DNA from: Oscillospiraceae bacterium
GTDB lineage: Bacteria; Bacillota; Clostridia; Oscillospirales; Acutalibacteraceae
Length of the DNA: 64,000 bases
Reading direction: 5' to 3'
NCBI GenBank assembly: GCA_015065885.1
Contig: SVPJ01000001.1
Location: 1 to 64,000 of the forward strand
Below, piece by piece: positions 8,959-17,841 of this stretch; position 1 is the first letter of the stretch; every line of letters starts with the position of its first letter. The position numbers were made by a program, and so were the translations under genes. The notes beneath the pieces were generated by a model. The model did no database searches, had not been told where the DNA came from, and saw nothing but the letters and a program-made list of their open reading frames with translations.

Positions 8959-11667
8959 TTATGGTGTCGGATACAAACACATCGCCGTATCGCCCAAAAT
9001 GTGCAAATTTCGCATAGGGTTACTTAGATCATGATAATGATAGGTCATAGAAAACACGCAACTATCCGCATATTCCATAGCTTGTTGTATCGTTTTCCCT
9101 TCATACGACGCCTCAAAGAAATATCCCAACCATTGATCTTGCGGCGGTGCACTTGAGTAATCCGTATGCGAAAGCACAAAATGGGCACCATACGCGTATA
9201 AAATACCGCTTAGGCTATAGTTCTTATCCTCTTTGACGTAATCATTGCCTGTGTGGCACGAATTCAACACTACAAATCTTAAGTTGGACAAATCGTGTTT
9301 TTGATAATAGTCCCCCACGCCATATTGACTTGAGTTTGGATACCCTGTAATCTGCCCTGCGCTCATTGTCATATACGTCGATGTTGAATCAGTGGCATAC
9401 CATATACAACCACTTCCCCCATGCCCGGAGAAAATCCACAAATCGCTTGTATTCAGATCTTGACGGCCTTCCGGCGCCGTTCGGTTCACTCTTTCTTGCA
9501 ACGTGTAACCCAAAGTCGAAAAGTAGGATTTGAAATAAAGATCGGCGCACGCTTTAGAATTCAAATTATATTCCAAAGCATTATCATCAAAGCAATACAA
9601 TGTGGCGGTTCCCTTTGCAACCTTCTCCAACGTCCAATCGTCCAAATGATCCATTCTTACTTTGGGATAATAATGATACACTACCGACCCGGACAACGTT
9701 TGCTCTGTCCACAATCCAAGACTTCCATTCCCGGCCTTAGAAACAATATGGTAACTACCGTCCCAATTGCGAACAAATTTCCATTTTTTATAATCGTCAT
9801 AACCCGCATAAGAGGGATCACTAAGGTTACCAACTTTTATTTCATATAACGCATCTCCCGTAGCATATAGAGTATATGCAGACGGATAATTCCCCGGCAA
9901 CAAATAATAATATCCGTCTCCTGCCGACATGATACGCCATTTTTGTGAAGTAGCACCTGTAAACGGTGTTTGTGTTACATATTGGCTCGTACTGTTTGGT
10001 GCAGTAAGATACAATCCTTCGGATGAAGTACTTCCTTCTACCACACTACCTTTACACTTAATATAATATTGTGCACCACTTTCAATACCAATATTGTCGC
10101 ACGAAGTTGTATCTGCCGTATACGTTACCGCAAATAACGGAGCATTCGCACTCGTGGTAAAATAGCTAGAGGCGAACCGACGATATCCCACTGCCGCCTC
10201 CGCTTCATCCGCCATACGAATCACAATTCCGTAGTTAGGAATCCCCTGCATCCACCCTTGTACCAACGAGGTAAGCATAAAATCATAATATCGACAGTAG
10301 GAGGTATCATTCGAAATCTCCGAATTCATCCACACGATGCTTGCACCACATAACATTTTCTCGTAATTATCGGGTTTTGTATTCCACGTCACAGTGGATG
10401 TCGTATAATTTTCACTCACTTGGTGCAAAGTAATATCAAAATAATCACCCACCTCATATTGTGTCAATGCGGGATAATTAAAGTTTTGATAAATACTGTA
10501 CCGTGCACTCAAAATACGATCATATCGTATTCCTGCCGCCACCAAACTACTCAAATCGAACTTAGTATAGATACGATAAGTTGCCCCTACACCTCCGTCC
10601 AGTGTTAACACCATTTCATTCGCGTAATTTGTATTAGGATGCGCCTCAGACACCACAGTATCTTGTATGGCCGATCCTGTCATAGTTGCCGTAGTTATTG
10701 AGACGCCGCGTGTTGGGTTTTCACTTTGTACCATTGTACGTTCCCACAAAGATGCGGTTACGCTGCTGTAATAAGAAAATGACAATGGGTACTCCGCATC
10801 TTTGGGAATGTTTGAAAAAGTAAATGTTAGCGTATATCCTTTTTCTGTCTTCCGAACATCTGTTACAGGCATTTGAGTAAATCCATCTGTGGCATCCTTC
10901 AATGCATCGACATATATCGTAGCTTTCGTTTCATCTTCAACTATAATCGAAACAATATTCTCTGCTAACGATAAAGCCGTAATATCCTCGCTCACAACAA
11001 GAAGCGTAACCGGTTGAATATCCTCTGCACTATTGAATGTTATCGTGCTCATATATCCCGTTGTTGTCGGTTGGTAAGCAACAACGGGAACCGCTGTATC
11101 CATTGCTGTAAATTGCATGGTATTCGAGACAATACTGCAACCGTTCTTTACAGTGTTTCCCGTGTTAAGCAACTGCTGAGTGAAGGAAAAGTCCTCTCCT
11201 TCCAAAAGTATTTTGCCGTTACTTGAAGCGGGAAAGTATACATCTATCGCGTTCGCCGTTGTCTTATGACTATATCCTTTTAGACGATCAACCACTCCTG
11301 TGTTTTTCAGTGAAGTATCTATATACTCAACCTTCCCGTCATCATTTACATATTTCACAGGAGTTGAAAAGAAATATGTAGTGTACGTTCCATCGGTATT
11401 CTCATATTCTGCTTGGTATAGACTATCTTTAAAGTTTTCAGTCAAACGCACATGACCGTTAGCATCAATTACATCTTGTGAAACCACACCCGAGAGAGTA
11501 AGATCTACGTCTGCTTCAACCACAGCATTGGCAGCATATGAGGTGGGTGCAACCATAAGCAACAAAAGGGGCACCATAATTGTCGCTGTCCACCGCCTCG
11601 ATCTTTGCATAGTTGTTCGTTTCATCCTCTTCATCTCCCTTTGGCTGAAATTTTGTGGCACTGCCAC
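8959..11667 (-). CDS. Secreted multidomain protein: DNRLRE-like region, ricin-like (QxW) region, C-terminal caspase-fold (C25/CHAT-like) domain
   Basis: Signal peptide; QDTVVSEAHPNTNYANEMVLTLDGG (DNRLRE-like); SQKWRIMSAGDGYYYLLPG and KKWKFVRNWDGSYHIVSKAG; His motif LWIFSGHGGSG and Cys motif FVVLNSCHTGND. True start probably MKRTT, slightly downstream of 11667. Confidence 0.75.
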   Translation of the reverse strand: MAVPQNFSQREMKRMKRTTMQRSRRWTATIMVPLLLLMVAPTSYAANAVVEADVDLTLSGVVSQDVIDANGHVRLTENFKDSLYQAEYENTDGTYTTYFFSTPVKYVNDDGKVEYIDTSLKNTGVVDRLKGYSHKTTANAIDVYFPASSNGKILLEGEDFSFTQQLLNTGNTVKNGCSIVSNTMQFTAMDTAVPVVAYQPTTTGYMSTITFNSAEDIQPVTLLVVSEDITALSLAENIVSIIVEDETKATIYVDALKDATDGFTQMPVTDVRKTEKGYTLTFTFSNIPKDAEYPLSFSYYSSVTASLWERTMVQSENPTRGVSITTATMTGSAIQDTVVSEAHPNTNYANEMVLTLDGGVGATYRIYTKFDLSSLVAAGIRYDRILSARYSIYQNFNYPALTQYEVGDYFDITLHQVSENYTTSTVTWNTKPDNYEKMLCGASIVWMNSEISNDTSYCRYYDFMLTSLVQGWMQGIPNYGIVIRMADEAEAAVGYRRFASSYFTTSANAPLFAVTYTADTTSCDNIGIESGAQYYIKCKGSVVEGSTSSEGLYLTAPNSTSQYVTQTPFTGATSQKWRIMSAGDGYYYLLPGNYPSAYTLYATGDALYEIKVGNLSDPSYAGYDDYKKWKFVRNWDGSYHIVSKAGNGSLGLWTEQTLSGSVVYHYYPKVRMDHLDDWTLEKVAKGTATLYCFDDNALEYNLNSKACADLYFKSYFSTLGYTLQERVNRTAPEGRQDLNTSDLWIFSGHGGSGCIWYATDSTSTYMTMSAGQITGYPNSSQYGVGDYYQKHDLSNLRFVVLNSCHTGNDYVKEDKNYSLSGILYAYGAHFVLSHTDYSSAPPQDQWLGYFFEASYEGKTIQQAMEYADSCVFSMTYHYHDLSNPMRNLHILGDTAMCLYPTP

Positions 11668-11673
11668 ACTTGA

Positions 11674-11702
11674 AGTATATCATATTTTCTTGGTATTGTC
11701 AA
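11674..11702 (-). promoter_or_regulatory. SigA-type promoter TTGACA-17-TATACT with adjacent 13-bp palindrome GTGGCACTGCCAC (11655-11667)
   Basis: -35 11697-11702, -10 11674-11679 on minus strand; palindrome near the expected TSS. Confidence 0.7.
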
Positions 11703-11772
11703 CCAATCGATCGGCGATGTGCACAAACAGTTTCAACCCGTAATTCAGAACTTGTGCAAATTAGTACATCCG

Positions 11773-11810
11773 CAACAAAAAGCACCGTTCGGCGAACGGC
11801 GCTTTTGTTG
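11773..11810. terminator. Hairpin terminator between ruvX and the caspase-like gene region
   Basis: caacaaaaagcaccgttcggcgaacggcgcttttgttg. Confidence 0.65.
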
Positions 11811-11826
11811 GATATTCTCATGTTTT

Positions 11827-12240
11827 TCACTTTTTACGACTGTCAATAAAGTCCTGTAGGATGATGACCGCCGAGACGGTATCCACCACCGCTTTGCGCT
11901 TTTTGCCGCGGGTGTTGGTCTCGTTCAAAAACCCGATGGCGGACACGGTGGTCAGCCGTTCGTCCCACAAGGTATACGGAAGCCCCGTTTTCTCGGAAAG
12001 GGTTTCGGCAAATTCCTCGGCTCGGCGGGCACTCTCGCCGCGGGTGCCGTCCATATTGCGCGGGTGTCCCACCACCAGATGAGCGGCCTTATGCTCCGCC
12101 GCCAGCGCCGCCACTTTTTCAAGCAGGCGGTCGCGGTTATGCTCGGTCACCGTGCCGATGGGTGACGCCAGCACCTCCCGCTCGTCCGAGATCGCCACAC
12201 CCGTGCGCTGTAATCCTAAATCTACTGCTAAAATACGCAT
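11827..12240 (-). CDS. ruvX: Putative pre-16S rRNA nuclease / Holliday junction resolvase RuvX (YqgF)
   Basis: MRILAVDLGLQRTGVAISDE, VVGHPRNMDGTRGE, LWDERLTTVSA; 137 aa with start at 12240. Confidence 0.92.
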   Translation of the reverse strand: MRILAVDLGLQRTGVAISDEREVLASPIGTVTEHNRDRLLEKVAALAAEHKAAHLVVGHPRNMDGTRGESARRAEEFAETLSEKTGLPYTLWDERLTTVSAIGFLNETNTRGKKRKAVVDTVSAVIILQDFIDSRKK

Positions 12241-12244
12241 AACG

Positions 12245-13318
12245 TCACTTCGCCCACGGGGTCTTATCCACCCCGTTTTGTGCAATATAGTCCGCGGGTT
12301 GGATATCGTCGTACACGAACGCGTGCAACACCTTCGCGGCGTAATCCAGATTGTAATACACCGTGGAACTGCCCGTCTTGTCGCGATAATCCGCGTTGAT
12401 GATATACTCCTTTTGCGGAATACGCGTCTGCTCGAACGTGGTGTCGCCGAGTACCGCACTCGCCATGCCAAGGATATCGGAATAGGACAGCGAGGTGCGC
12501 ACGTACGGCAACAGGGCTTCCACCAAAGCGGGATACTTTGACGCACCCATACCCGTAATGCGGTCGAACATCGCTTCCATCACCACGCGCTGGCGGTCGG
12601 TACGGCCGAAGTCGTTGCTGACGCCGTCTGCCGTGGAGACCGAACGCAACCGCGACCAGCACACCGCCTGCACGCCCGTTAGGGTCTGCAGACCTGCTTT
12701 TTGGATCTTATCCTTTTCGGTGCCGAGATTCGGCCCCTTTTCCACGATCAGTCGGTTCGCCGCCACACGCTCCGCTTCGGTGATCTCCACCTCCACGCCG
12801 CCGATGGCGTTCACGATGTCGATCATCCCCGCAAAGTTCACCGTCGCGTAATGGCGGATGTTCAGATCGAACGACTCGTTCAAGGTCTTGAGCGCCAGTT
12901 CGGGACCGCCTTTCGCGTACGCCGAGTTGATCTTGCGGTAACCGTGATCCCCCATGTGTACCAGCGTATCCCGCATCACCGAGGTGATCTTCACCTTGTT
13001 GTGGATCTCGTCCAAACTCACGATCATAATGGAGTCGGTGTTGCCCGTGTATCCTTCGGGGTTGCGGGAGTCCACACCAAACAGCGCAATATTGGTGACC
13101 TTTTTCGTCAAGGTGATGTTGGTGATACCGAGCTGTTCGTCGGTCATATGCTGAATGGTGGAATCGTAATCGTAGTCCAGATACTGCCACATAAAGATTC
13201 CCGCCGCCGCAAACAACACGCCAAGCACGGCGAGGATCGACACCAACGTGATGATGATTCCTTTAAAACGCCGCCGCGGTTTCTTTGCAACCGCTTCCGG
13301 CGCAGCATGTTTTGCCAT
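12245..13318 (-). CDS. LytR-CpsA-Psr (LCP) family protein
   Basis: ALFGVDSRNPEGYTGNTDSIMIVSLDEIHNKVKITSVMRDT; start at MAKHAAPEA. Confidence 0.92.
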   Translation of the reverse strand: MAKHAAPEAVAKKPRRRFKGIIITLVSILAVLGVLFAAAGIFMWQYLDYDYDSTIQHMTDEQLGITNITLTKKVTNIALFGVDSRNPEGYTGNTDSIMIVSLDEIHNKVKITSVMRDTLVHMGDHGYRKINSAYAKGGPELALKTLNESFDLNIRHYATVNFAGMIDIVNAIGGVEVEITEAERVAANRLIVEKGPNLGTEKDKIQKAGLQTLTGVQAVCWSRLRSVSTADGVSNDFGRTDRQRVVMEAMFDRITGMGASKYPALVEALLPYVRTSLSYSDILGMASAVLGDTTFEQTRIPQKEYIINADYRDKTGSSTVYYNLDYAAKVLHAFVYDDIQPADYIAQNGVDKTPWAK

Positions 13319-13400
13319 TTTCTCATACCCTTTCCGAGAATTTCTTTCTTTACTATAACAACCTGCTGTCGAAAAGTCAAGAAACAAAATTGTAACCTTT

Positions 13401-16400
13401 TTACACTTCGACCGTTCGTTGCAAGGCAAAGGAATACAAAAGACATTCCCCAACCGTCTCGCCCAAACCGTTTTCGAGTGCTTCTTTGTACAGCATCAGT
13501 TGCGGGCGGTACCGTTCGACAAGTTCTTCGGGGGTGTCCACACGGTCGGTCTTGTAGTCCACGATGACCCACCGTCCGTTTTCGTAAAACAGACAGTCGG
13601 CAATCCCCTGTACCAACACCGTCTCTCCTGCCGCCACGTCCTCCGACACGGGCGCACAAAGGCTGACGGGGCGTTCCACCGTGAAGGCATATTCCCTTTG
13701 CACCCGCTCGGCATTGCCGATACGCCGATACAACTCGCTTTTAAAGAAAGCAACCAGACGCGGACGCGAAAGCGACGCCCCTTGCATCGGCGAAAGGAAA
13801 CCCTCTCGCACCAGACGGGCGATCTCCCGCTCGACATCCTCTGCCGCCGCGGCGTAATCCGCAAACTGCATAAATTGGTGCATCGCGGTGCCGCGTTCGG
13901 CAGGCGACAGCGACGTATCGCTGAAGAAGGCGGGACGCGTGACCGCCACAAAGCGGTCGCGCACGGCACGGTGTGCCAAGGCGGACGCCGCAAGTTTTAC
14001 CGGAACGTTACCCAGTTCTTTATACGGATACACGTACGTCGTGCGTTCTTTGAGCCCTGCCAAATACCGCTCGTCGGGCGGCAGGACGGGGGTGTCGGTC
14101 ACCGTTTCCTCTTCCGTCACGTCGGGTGCGCGTACCAACAAAAGGCTAAGCCGCGTATCACACGAAAAGGGGGTGATCCGTGCCGCCAGTGCAGGCGGCC
14201 ACTCAGCCGCCGCATCGGGATGGCGAAGCAGAACGGGCAACACCCAATCGGCGTAACTGCCCGCTTCGATCACCGATTGAAGCGGCACGGTGCCGTCGGT
14301 CGGCGCAAACGCCTTCATCATTGCATCATAACGGTCCACCGTCGCCACCATACAGAGGCGTTCCTTCGCACGGGTCAGCGCCACGTACAACACCCGCAGT
14401 TCCTCTGCGCGGGCATCGCGGCGCAGACGCAGTGCCAGTGCGTTTTTTTGCACCGACTTGCAAGATTCAAGTCCTTTCGGGTCACGCCAATCCATACCCA
14501 CACCGAGCGTGCGGTGCAAAAGCAGCGGGTCGGACAATGCGCGGTCGTTAAACCCGCGCCCCATTGCCGCCATAAACACCACGGGGAATTCCAACCCTTT
14601 CGAGGCGTGGACGCTCATCACGCGCACGGCGTTTTCGCCGCCGACCACCGTCGCGGGGGCTTGTCCGTCCTGCTTGCGATCGCGTTCCGCAAACCGCACG
14701 AAGGCGGAAAGTCCGCGAAAACCGCGACTTTCAAATCCGCGGGCGATATCGAGAAGTTTTTGCAGGTTTGCCACCCGCTGTTCGCCGTGCGGGCGGGCAC
14801 CCATCACGGCGGTCAAACTCATTTCTTCGTACACTTGCTGCAACAAGCGGTCGGCGGGCATCGCCGCCGAAAGGGTACGCAGACGCTCGGTCTCTTTCAA
14901 AAACGCGGCAAGGCGACGTCCCAACGGGTCGTCCTCACGTGCGCGGCGGCGCACCGCGGTATACAGCGGCACGCGTCGGCGCTTTTTTCGTATATCGGCA
15001 AGATCGTCGGGCGTAAACGCAAACAGCACCGACATCATCACCGCAAGCATCGACACGTCCTCGAGCGGATTGTCCAAAAATCGCAGAAGCGACAGCACGA
15101 GCGCGATCTCCTGCGTTTCGTAAAACCCGCCGCCCGCATCGGTCACGGCAGGCACACCCGCGCGATTGAGTTCCTCCGCATAGACGGCGGCGTGATCCTT
15201 TATACTGCGCAGCAACACGCACACGTCGCGAAACGCCAGCGGACGCTCGCCGTCGCCGTCCCGCACGGTCATCCCCTCCGCCATCATTTCCGAAATGCGG
15301 GCGGCAATCACCCGCGCTTCAGCGGCATCGTCGCTGTCGTCGGCAGCACGCTTTTCCTTTTCCACCAAAATAAGCTCGGCAGCGTCGTTTTCGTGCGGGG
15401 CGTAGGTCGCCGCCGCAGTCAGTTCCTCACCCCCGCGGTAGTTCACACCGCCGGTCTCTGCGGTCATCAACTGCGAAAACAGCAGGTTTACCGTTTCGGT
15501 CACACTGCATCGACTGCGGAAATTGTGTCCCAACCGAATCAGTGCAGGATAGGTCTCGCCGTCAAAAGGGGCGTACGCATTTTGCCGCGCCATAAACAGT
15601 GAGGGAGTCGCGTTGCGGAAAGAATAGATGCTCTGCTTCACGTCACCCACGAAAAAGAGGTTGCTCTCCTTTCGCGATATCGCGGAAAACAAACATTCCT
15701 GCGTGGGATTGGTGTCTTGATATTCGTCCACCATCACGTGAACGAAACGGCGGCTCACCTCGGCGGCAACAGCCGAAGGGGTCATGGTGCCGTCCTCATC
15801 CTCATCGGTCAGCAGGCGCAACGCCAAATGCTCCAGATCGTTAAAATCAAGCAGACCCGCACGGGTCTTCTTTTCGGTATACCGCGCTTCAAACTGCGCG
15901 GTCAGGGTCATCAACATCTCTACCGCAGGGGCGAGCGCTGCCGTGCGGGCAGTGGCGGAGGCTTCGTCCTCTACCATCAAAGCGGCGAGTGCCCCTACCT
16001 TCGTTTTCAAGCGGGTGCGCTCGTTTTTTACGTATTCCTTCAGTTCTTCATCGGTGCAACCGCGCACAGGACTCAACGTGCCGAAAGAAAGTTCCGAAAG
16101 TCGCACGATCTGCTCATCCCATGACATAGTGCCAAGCGCATCCGCCGCTTCGCGCAACCCCGCGGCGTCCGCACGCAAACACACGGCGTAGCGCGTCAAG
16201 GTATCGTTACTCTCCGCCAGCGCGGCGAGATTTTCGAGTTTGCGGGCATACCACTGAAGGCGTCCTTGAATCTCCGCTTGTATCTCTTGCCCGAACACGG
16301 TATCGGACAACGGCACGTCGGTGCGGTAGAGCGCTGTCACCGACTCCCGCCAGCGGGCAGGCTGTGGGTGTGCCTGCATAAAGTGGTAGGTCACCCGTAT

Positions 16401-16934
16401 CCGTTCGGCAAGCGCCTTGTCGTGGCGATCACCGCCGAGCAGGTCGAGCAGCTGTGAAAACGCAGGGGAATCGGCGGCGTACGCCTCTTCCAGCACCTCG
16501 TCCATTGCCTCGTTCATCAACGGACGGGTCTGGCTCTCCTCCCCCACGCGGAACAGCGGCGAGATTTCGGGGAAGCGGTGGAAATGCTCACGTATCAGAT
16601 TGCCGCAAAAACCGTGTACCGTGCTGATGTTGGCGTTCGGCAACAACATCAGCTGGCGGCGCAGACGGCGGTCGTTCGGACGGGCGGCTAAACATGCGTG
16701 CAACGCTTTTCCGAGCCGTTGTTTCATTTCCGCCGCCGCGGCTTTGGTGAAGGTCACCACCAACAGTTGATCCACATCCACGGGGGATTCTTCCGCCGTG
16801 ATCAAACGGATGATGCGCTCGATCAGCACCGCCGTCTTACCCGACCCTGCCGCCGCCGAGACCAGCACCGTACCGTTTGCCGCCAAACACTGTTTTTGTG
16901 CGTCCGTCCACTCGCGTGTCGCCATACCTTCCAC
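13401..16934 (-). CDS. addA: ATP-dependent helicase/nuclease subunit A (AddA)
   Basis: Walker A VLVSAAAGSGKTAVLIERI; MVDEYQDTNPTQ; C-terminal nuclease motif VIVDYKTDRV. Confidence 0.95.
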   Translation of the reverse strand: MEGMATREWTDAQKQCLAANGTVLVSAAAGSGKTAVLIERIIRLITAEESPVDVDQLLVVTFTKAAAAEMKQRLGKALHACLAARPNDRRLRRQLMLLPNANISTVHGFCGNLIREHFHRFPEISPLFRVGEESQTRPLMNEAMDEVLEEAYAADSPAFSQLLDLLGGDRHDKALAERIRVTYHFMQAHPQPARWRESVTALYRTDVPLSDTVFGQEIQAEIQGRLQWYARKLENLAALAESNDTLTRYAVCLRADAAGLREAADALGTMSWDEQIVRLSELSFGTLSPVRGCTDEELKEYVKNERTRLKTKVGALAALMVEDEASATARTAALAPAVEMLMTLTAQFEARYTEKKTRAGLLDFNDLEHLALRLLTDEDEDGTMTPSAVAAEVSRRFVHVMVDEYQDTNPTQECLFSAISRKESNLFFVGDVKQSIYSFRNATPSLFMARQNAYAPFDGETYPALIRLGHNFRSRCSVTETVNLLFSQLMTAETGGVNYRGGEELTAAATYAPHENDAAELILVEKEKRAADDSDDAAEARVIAARISEMMAEGMTVRDGDGERPLAFRDVCVLLRSIKDHAAVYAEELNRAGVPAVTDAGGGFYETQEIALVLSLLRFLDNPLEDVSMLAVMMSVLFAFTPDDLADIRKKRRRVPLYTAVRRRAREDDPLGRRLAAFLKETERLRTLSAAMPADRLLQQVYEEMSLTAVMGARPHGEQRVANLQKLLDIARGFESRGFRGLSAFVRFAERDRKQDGQAPATVVGGENAVRVMSVHASKGLEFPVVFMAAMGRGFNDRALSDPLLLHRTLGVGMDWRDPKGLESCKSVQKNALALRLRRDARAEELRVLYVALTRAKERLCMVATVDRYDAMMKAFAPTDGTVPLQSVIEAGSYADWVLPVLLRHPDAAAEWPPALAARITPFSCDTRLSLLLVRAPDVTEEETVTDTPVLPPDERYLAGLKERTTYVYPYKELGNVPVKLAASALAHRAVRDRFVAVTRPAFFSDTSLSPAERGTAMHQFMQFADYAAAAEDVEREIARLVREGFLSPMQGASLSRPRLVAFFKSELYRRIGNAERVQREYAFTVERPVSLCAPVSEDVAAGETVLVQGIADCLFYENGRWVIVDYKTDRVDTPEELVERYRPQLMLYKEALENGLGETVGECLLYSFALQRTVEV

Positions 16935-16959
16935 CTCCTAAATATCGGCTTTTGCATAA

Positions 16960-16983
16960 AATCGCCCGCAGGTGCGGGCGATT
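16960..16983 (-). terminator. Terminator between DtxR-family gene and addA
   Basis: aatcgcccgc-aggt-gcgggcgatt; U-rich on minus strand. Confidence 0.75.
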
Positions 16984-16992
16984 GGGAATTCG

Positions 16993-17358
16993 TTAAATTT
17001 GCTCAATATACCGCTTGATGGCGGCAAAGGATGGATCGCTCAAATTGTGTTCGATCTTGCAGGCGTCCTCCGCCGCCGTCACCTCGTCCACGCCGAGGCG
17101 CACCAGCAACGCCGTAAGCAGGGTGTGCCGTTCGTACATCTTTTCCGCTACCTCGCGTCCCGCATCGGTCAGCGAAATAAAGCCGTCGCGGTCCACCGTG
17201 ATAAATCCGCCCTGCCGCAACAGCCCCATGGCACGGCTGACACTGGGTTTGGAATACCCCATATAGTCGCACACATCCACGGCACGCACCGTGCCGCGCT
17301 CACGGGAGAGGACGAAAATGCTCTCCAGATACATCTGTCCCGATTCTTGCAAACCCAC
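16993..17358 (-). CDS. DtxR/MntR family metal-dependent transcriptional regulator
   Basis: SGQMYLESIFVLSRERGTVRAVDVCDYMGYSKPSVSRAMGLLRQGGFI...; CKIEHNLSDPSFAAIKRYIEQ. Confidence 0.92.
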   Translation of the reverse strand: MGLQESGQMYLESIFVLSRERGTVRAVDVCDYMGYSKPSVSRAMGLLRQGGFITVDRDGFISLTDAGREVAEKMYERHTLLTALLVRLGVDEVTAAEDACKIEHNLSDPSFAAIKRYIEQI

Positions 17359-17469
17359 TGTCTCGCCTCCTTTCGTATCGTTATCTTATAGTATACCATA
17401 TATATCCTCCGTTTGCAAGGCATCATTTTCCACCTTGCTAATTTTTTGGGCAATTTTTGGAAATTCCTC

Positions 17470-17498
17470 TTGACAGACACCGTAACGCGTGGTATAAT
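17470..17498 (+). promoter_or_regulatory. SigA promoter of feo operon TTGACA-17-TATAAT
   Basis: -35 17470-17475, -10 17493-17498. Confidence 0.88.
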
Positions 17499-17505
17499 GC
17501 GTAGC

Positions 17506-17523
17506 AGTTAGCCTTTGCTAACT
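17506..17523. promoter_or_regulatory. Predicted DtxR-family operator AGTTAGC-CTTT-GCTAACT
   Basis: Perfect palindrome arms just downstream of the -10; adjacent dtxR-like gene. Confidence 0.78.
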
Positions 17524-17545
17524 CTTGCGAAAGGTGGAATATCGT

Positions 17546-17758
17546 ATGAATTTGAACGACGCTGTCGAGGGTAAAGAGTACATTATCCGCGCCATCGAAA
17601 CGGACGACGAGGAGATGGATGCCTTCTTGTTCTCGCTCGGCTGTTACAGCGGTGAGCCGATCACCGTTATCTCCCGCAAGAAAAACAGTTGTGTCATATG
17701 CATCAAGGATGCCCGCTACAGTATCGACACGCAGTTGGCAGGCGCCATTACTATCTAA
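17546..17758 (+). CDS. feoA: FeoA family protein
   Basis: MNLNDAVEGKEYIIRAIETDDEEMDAFLFSLGCYSGEPITVISRKKNSCVICIKDARYSID. Confidence 0.88.
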   Translation: MNLNDAVEGKEYIIRAIETDDEEMDAFLFSLGCYSGEPITVISRKKNSCVICIKDARYSIDTQLAGAITI

Positions 17759-17794
17759 AAAAACGCAGACCGTTGTGTCCGCTTTTTTTACGTC

Positions 17795-17820
17795 TTCAAG
17801 TTAGCCTCCGCTAACTTGAA
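17795..17820. promoter_or_regulatory. Second operator-like perfect palindrome TTCAAGTTAGC-CTCC-GCTAACTTGAA between feoA and feoB
   Basis: Same AGTTAGC/GCTAACT core as 17506-17523. Confidence 0.75.
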
Positions 17821-17841
17821 AGCAAGTTCAAGGAGGGTACT

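Noticed and set aside
7469-11827. Insertion sequence or integrative element around the island
   Set aside because: No transposase, integrase or terminal inverted repeats seen; gene-fragment duplication fits homologous recombination better
13419-15602. 727-aa + strand ORF
   Set aside because: Antisense shadow of addA
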